A stretch of 48,656 bases of DNA from Myxococcales bacterium (GTDB lineage Bacteria > Myxococcota_A > Polyangia > GCA-2747355), in assembly GCA_020431405.1 (NCBI GenBank), contig JAGQIK010000637.1, positions 1 through 48,656 of the forward strand, in the 5' to 3' direction. The translations under genes and the position numbers were made by a program. Under the pieces are notes generated by a model. It worked only from the letters and a program-made list of their open reading frames with translations, was not told the DNA's origin and searched no databases. Below are positions 47,731-48,656 of this stretch, one piece after another. The stretch's first letter is position 1. Each line of letters starts with the position of its first letter.

Positions 47731-48656
47731 GTGCAGCGACGCATCCTCGCCAGCGTCTCGGGTGGCAAGGACAGCGGCGCGATGGCGCTGTGGCTGCTCG
47801 AGCAGGGGCTCGAGATCGAGGCGGTGTTTCTCGACACCGGCTGGGAGCACCCGGCCACCTACGACTACCTGCGCAGCACGCTGGCGGGGGCCATCGGCGA
47901 GATCACCTGGCTGCGGCCCGAGCGCTCCATGAGCGAGCTGGTACTGCACAAGTCGATGTTCCCGTCACGCGCGCGACGCTTCTGCACGGCGGACCTCAAG
48001 CTCGCGCCCTTCGAGGCGCACATCGCGAGCTATCCGCCGGGCACCGTGGTCAACGTCATCGGTGTGCGCGCCGACGAGTCGCGCGCGCGCGCCGGCTTGC
48101 CGCGCTGGTCGTGCGAGGACGGCAATCGCGTGTTCGTCGACACCTGGCGCCCGCTGATCGCTTGGCGCGAGGACGACGTCTTCGCGATCCACGCGCGTCA
48201 CGGGCTGTCGCTCAATCCGCTCTATGCACACGGCGCCGCGCGCGTCGGCTGCTGGCCCTGCATCTACGCGCGGCGCGCCGAAATCCGCCGCCTCGCCGAG
48301 ATCGATCCCGGTCGCATCGAGCACATCCGCCAGCTCGAGCGCGATGTCGGCTCGACGTTCTTCTACGATCGCGGCGGGCGCGGCGCGACGTGCATCGACG
48401 AGGTGGTCGCCTGGGCGCGCGCGGGCGCGGGCGCGGGCGACGAGAGCGACGAACGCTTCGACCCTGGCGAGGGCAACCGCGGCTGCATGCGCTGGGGCCT
48501 CTGCGATCTCGCCACGCCCGAAGCGCCCGACCATGACGAACGCGTGCAGGCCCAACGCGCGCGCGCGCCGCACGCCGGCGGCGCACCGCCCGCAGGCGAC
48601 GACGCGCTCGCCTGGGCGGCACGCGGCTATCGCCTGCAGCTCGAAGGCCACGCCGA
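47731..48656 (+). CDS. PAPS-reductase-like PP-loop protein, 3' end beyond window
   Basis: The frame is open to the last base. The best start is the GTG at 47731; the open frame extends upstream without a usual start codon. The PP-loop ASVSGGKDSGAMAL is at residues 7-20, followed by AVFLDTGWEHP, both typical of the PAPS/APS reductase and FAD-synthetase-like superfamily. Later Cys in RRFCTADLK, GCWPCIYARR and GCMRWGLC suggest an Fe-S or zinc site. True CysH would have a C-terminal ECGLH; here the frame continues without it, so assimilatory sulfate reduction is uncertain. It starts 76 bp after fur. Confidence 0.85.
   Translation, partial: MQRRILASVSGGKDSGAMALWLLEQGLEIEAVFLDTGWEHPATYDYLRSTLAGAIGEITWLRPERSMSELVLHKSMFPSRARRFCTADLKLAPFEAHIASYPPGTVVNVIGVRADESRARAGLPRWSCEDGNRVFVDTWRPLIAWREDDVFAIHARHGLSLNPLYAHGAARVGCWPCIYARRAEIRRLAEIDPGRIEHIRQLERDVGSTFFYDRGGRGATCIDEVVAWARAGAGAGDESDERFDPGEGNRGCMRWGLCDLATPEAPDHDERVQAQRARAPHAGGAPPAGDDALAWAARGYRLQLEGHA

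Overview
The window is very GC-rich and densely coded on both strands. It carries many lipoproteins with Cys-rich or Asp/Gly/Ser-rich tails, a protein ending in a MYXO-CTERM-like sorting tail (Cys-Cys, hydrophobic helix, Arg-rich end), GTG/TTG starts and several sigma-54-like (-24/-12) promoter matches. Together these suggest a chromosomal segment of a myxobacterium-like organism (Myxococcota, the former Deltaproteobacteria). I see no rRNA, tRNA, CRISPR array, insertion sequence or prophage.

Layout. 1-2.8 kb: 3' part of an exported HExxH metallopeptidase and a small exported protein. 2.8-5.9 kb: boxC-boxB, two core enzymes of aerobic benzoyl-CoA degradation. 5.9-11.9 kb: a trypsin-like lipoprotein with a Gly-Tyr tail, a polytopic glycosyltransferase-like membrane protein, an enoyl-CoA hydratase, a MYXO-CTERM surface protein and an FAD/NAD(P) reductase. 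12-15.9 kb: exported proteins (one with a possible NlpC/CHAP-like Cys/His pair) and a glutamate-receptor-like ligand-gated channel with an odd selectivity filter. 15.9-22.4 kb: queC-queE, an isocitrate/isopropylmalate dehydrogenase, then a likely operon of endostatin-like lipoprotein, TIMP/netrin-like protein, ROK kinase fused to a serine hydrolase, and a CDF metal transporter. 22.5-27.7 kb: PlsC-type acyltransferase, a coupled cysteine desulfurase-mnmA-mutM operon, a MobA-like nucleotidyltransferase and a SixA-type phosphatase.

27.7-33.4 kb holds the most system-like locus: four tightly packed genes (a DUF6599-like anchored protein, a DUF362 protein with a twin-arginine signal, a NapH-like polyferredoxin with about six Fe-S motifs, and an exported aldo/keto reductase with a C-terminal Cys cluster). 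It looks like an uncharacterised envelope redox chain. 33.4-38.1 kb: a lipoprotein, a PP2C phosphatase, a hydrolase with a histone-H1-like Lys/Arg repeat, an MBL-fold hydrolase and a COG3146-type acyltransferase. 38.2-41.7 kb: three consecutive lipoprotein genes, each behind a good -24/-12 promoter match; two of them share a duplicated 74-bp leader. 41.8-48.7 kb: clpS-clpA, a degenerate J-domain protein with five ~35-residue acidic repeats, a ferritin-like protein next to a Fur regulator, and a PAPS-reductase-like PP-loop protein cut by the window end.

Functional links: cysteine desulfurase feeds sulfur to MnmA; ClpS is the adaptor of ClpA; the ferritin-like protein and Fur fit iron homeostasis; and the -24/-12 sites suggest that several exported proteins are co-regulated by sigma-54 and enhancer-binding proteins. 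All functional calls come from reading motifs; no database search was possible.
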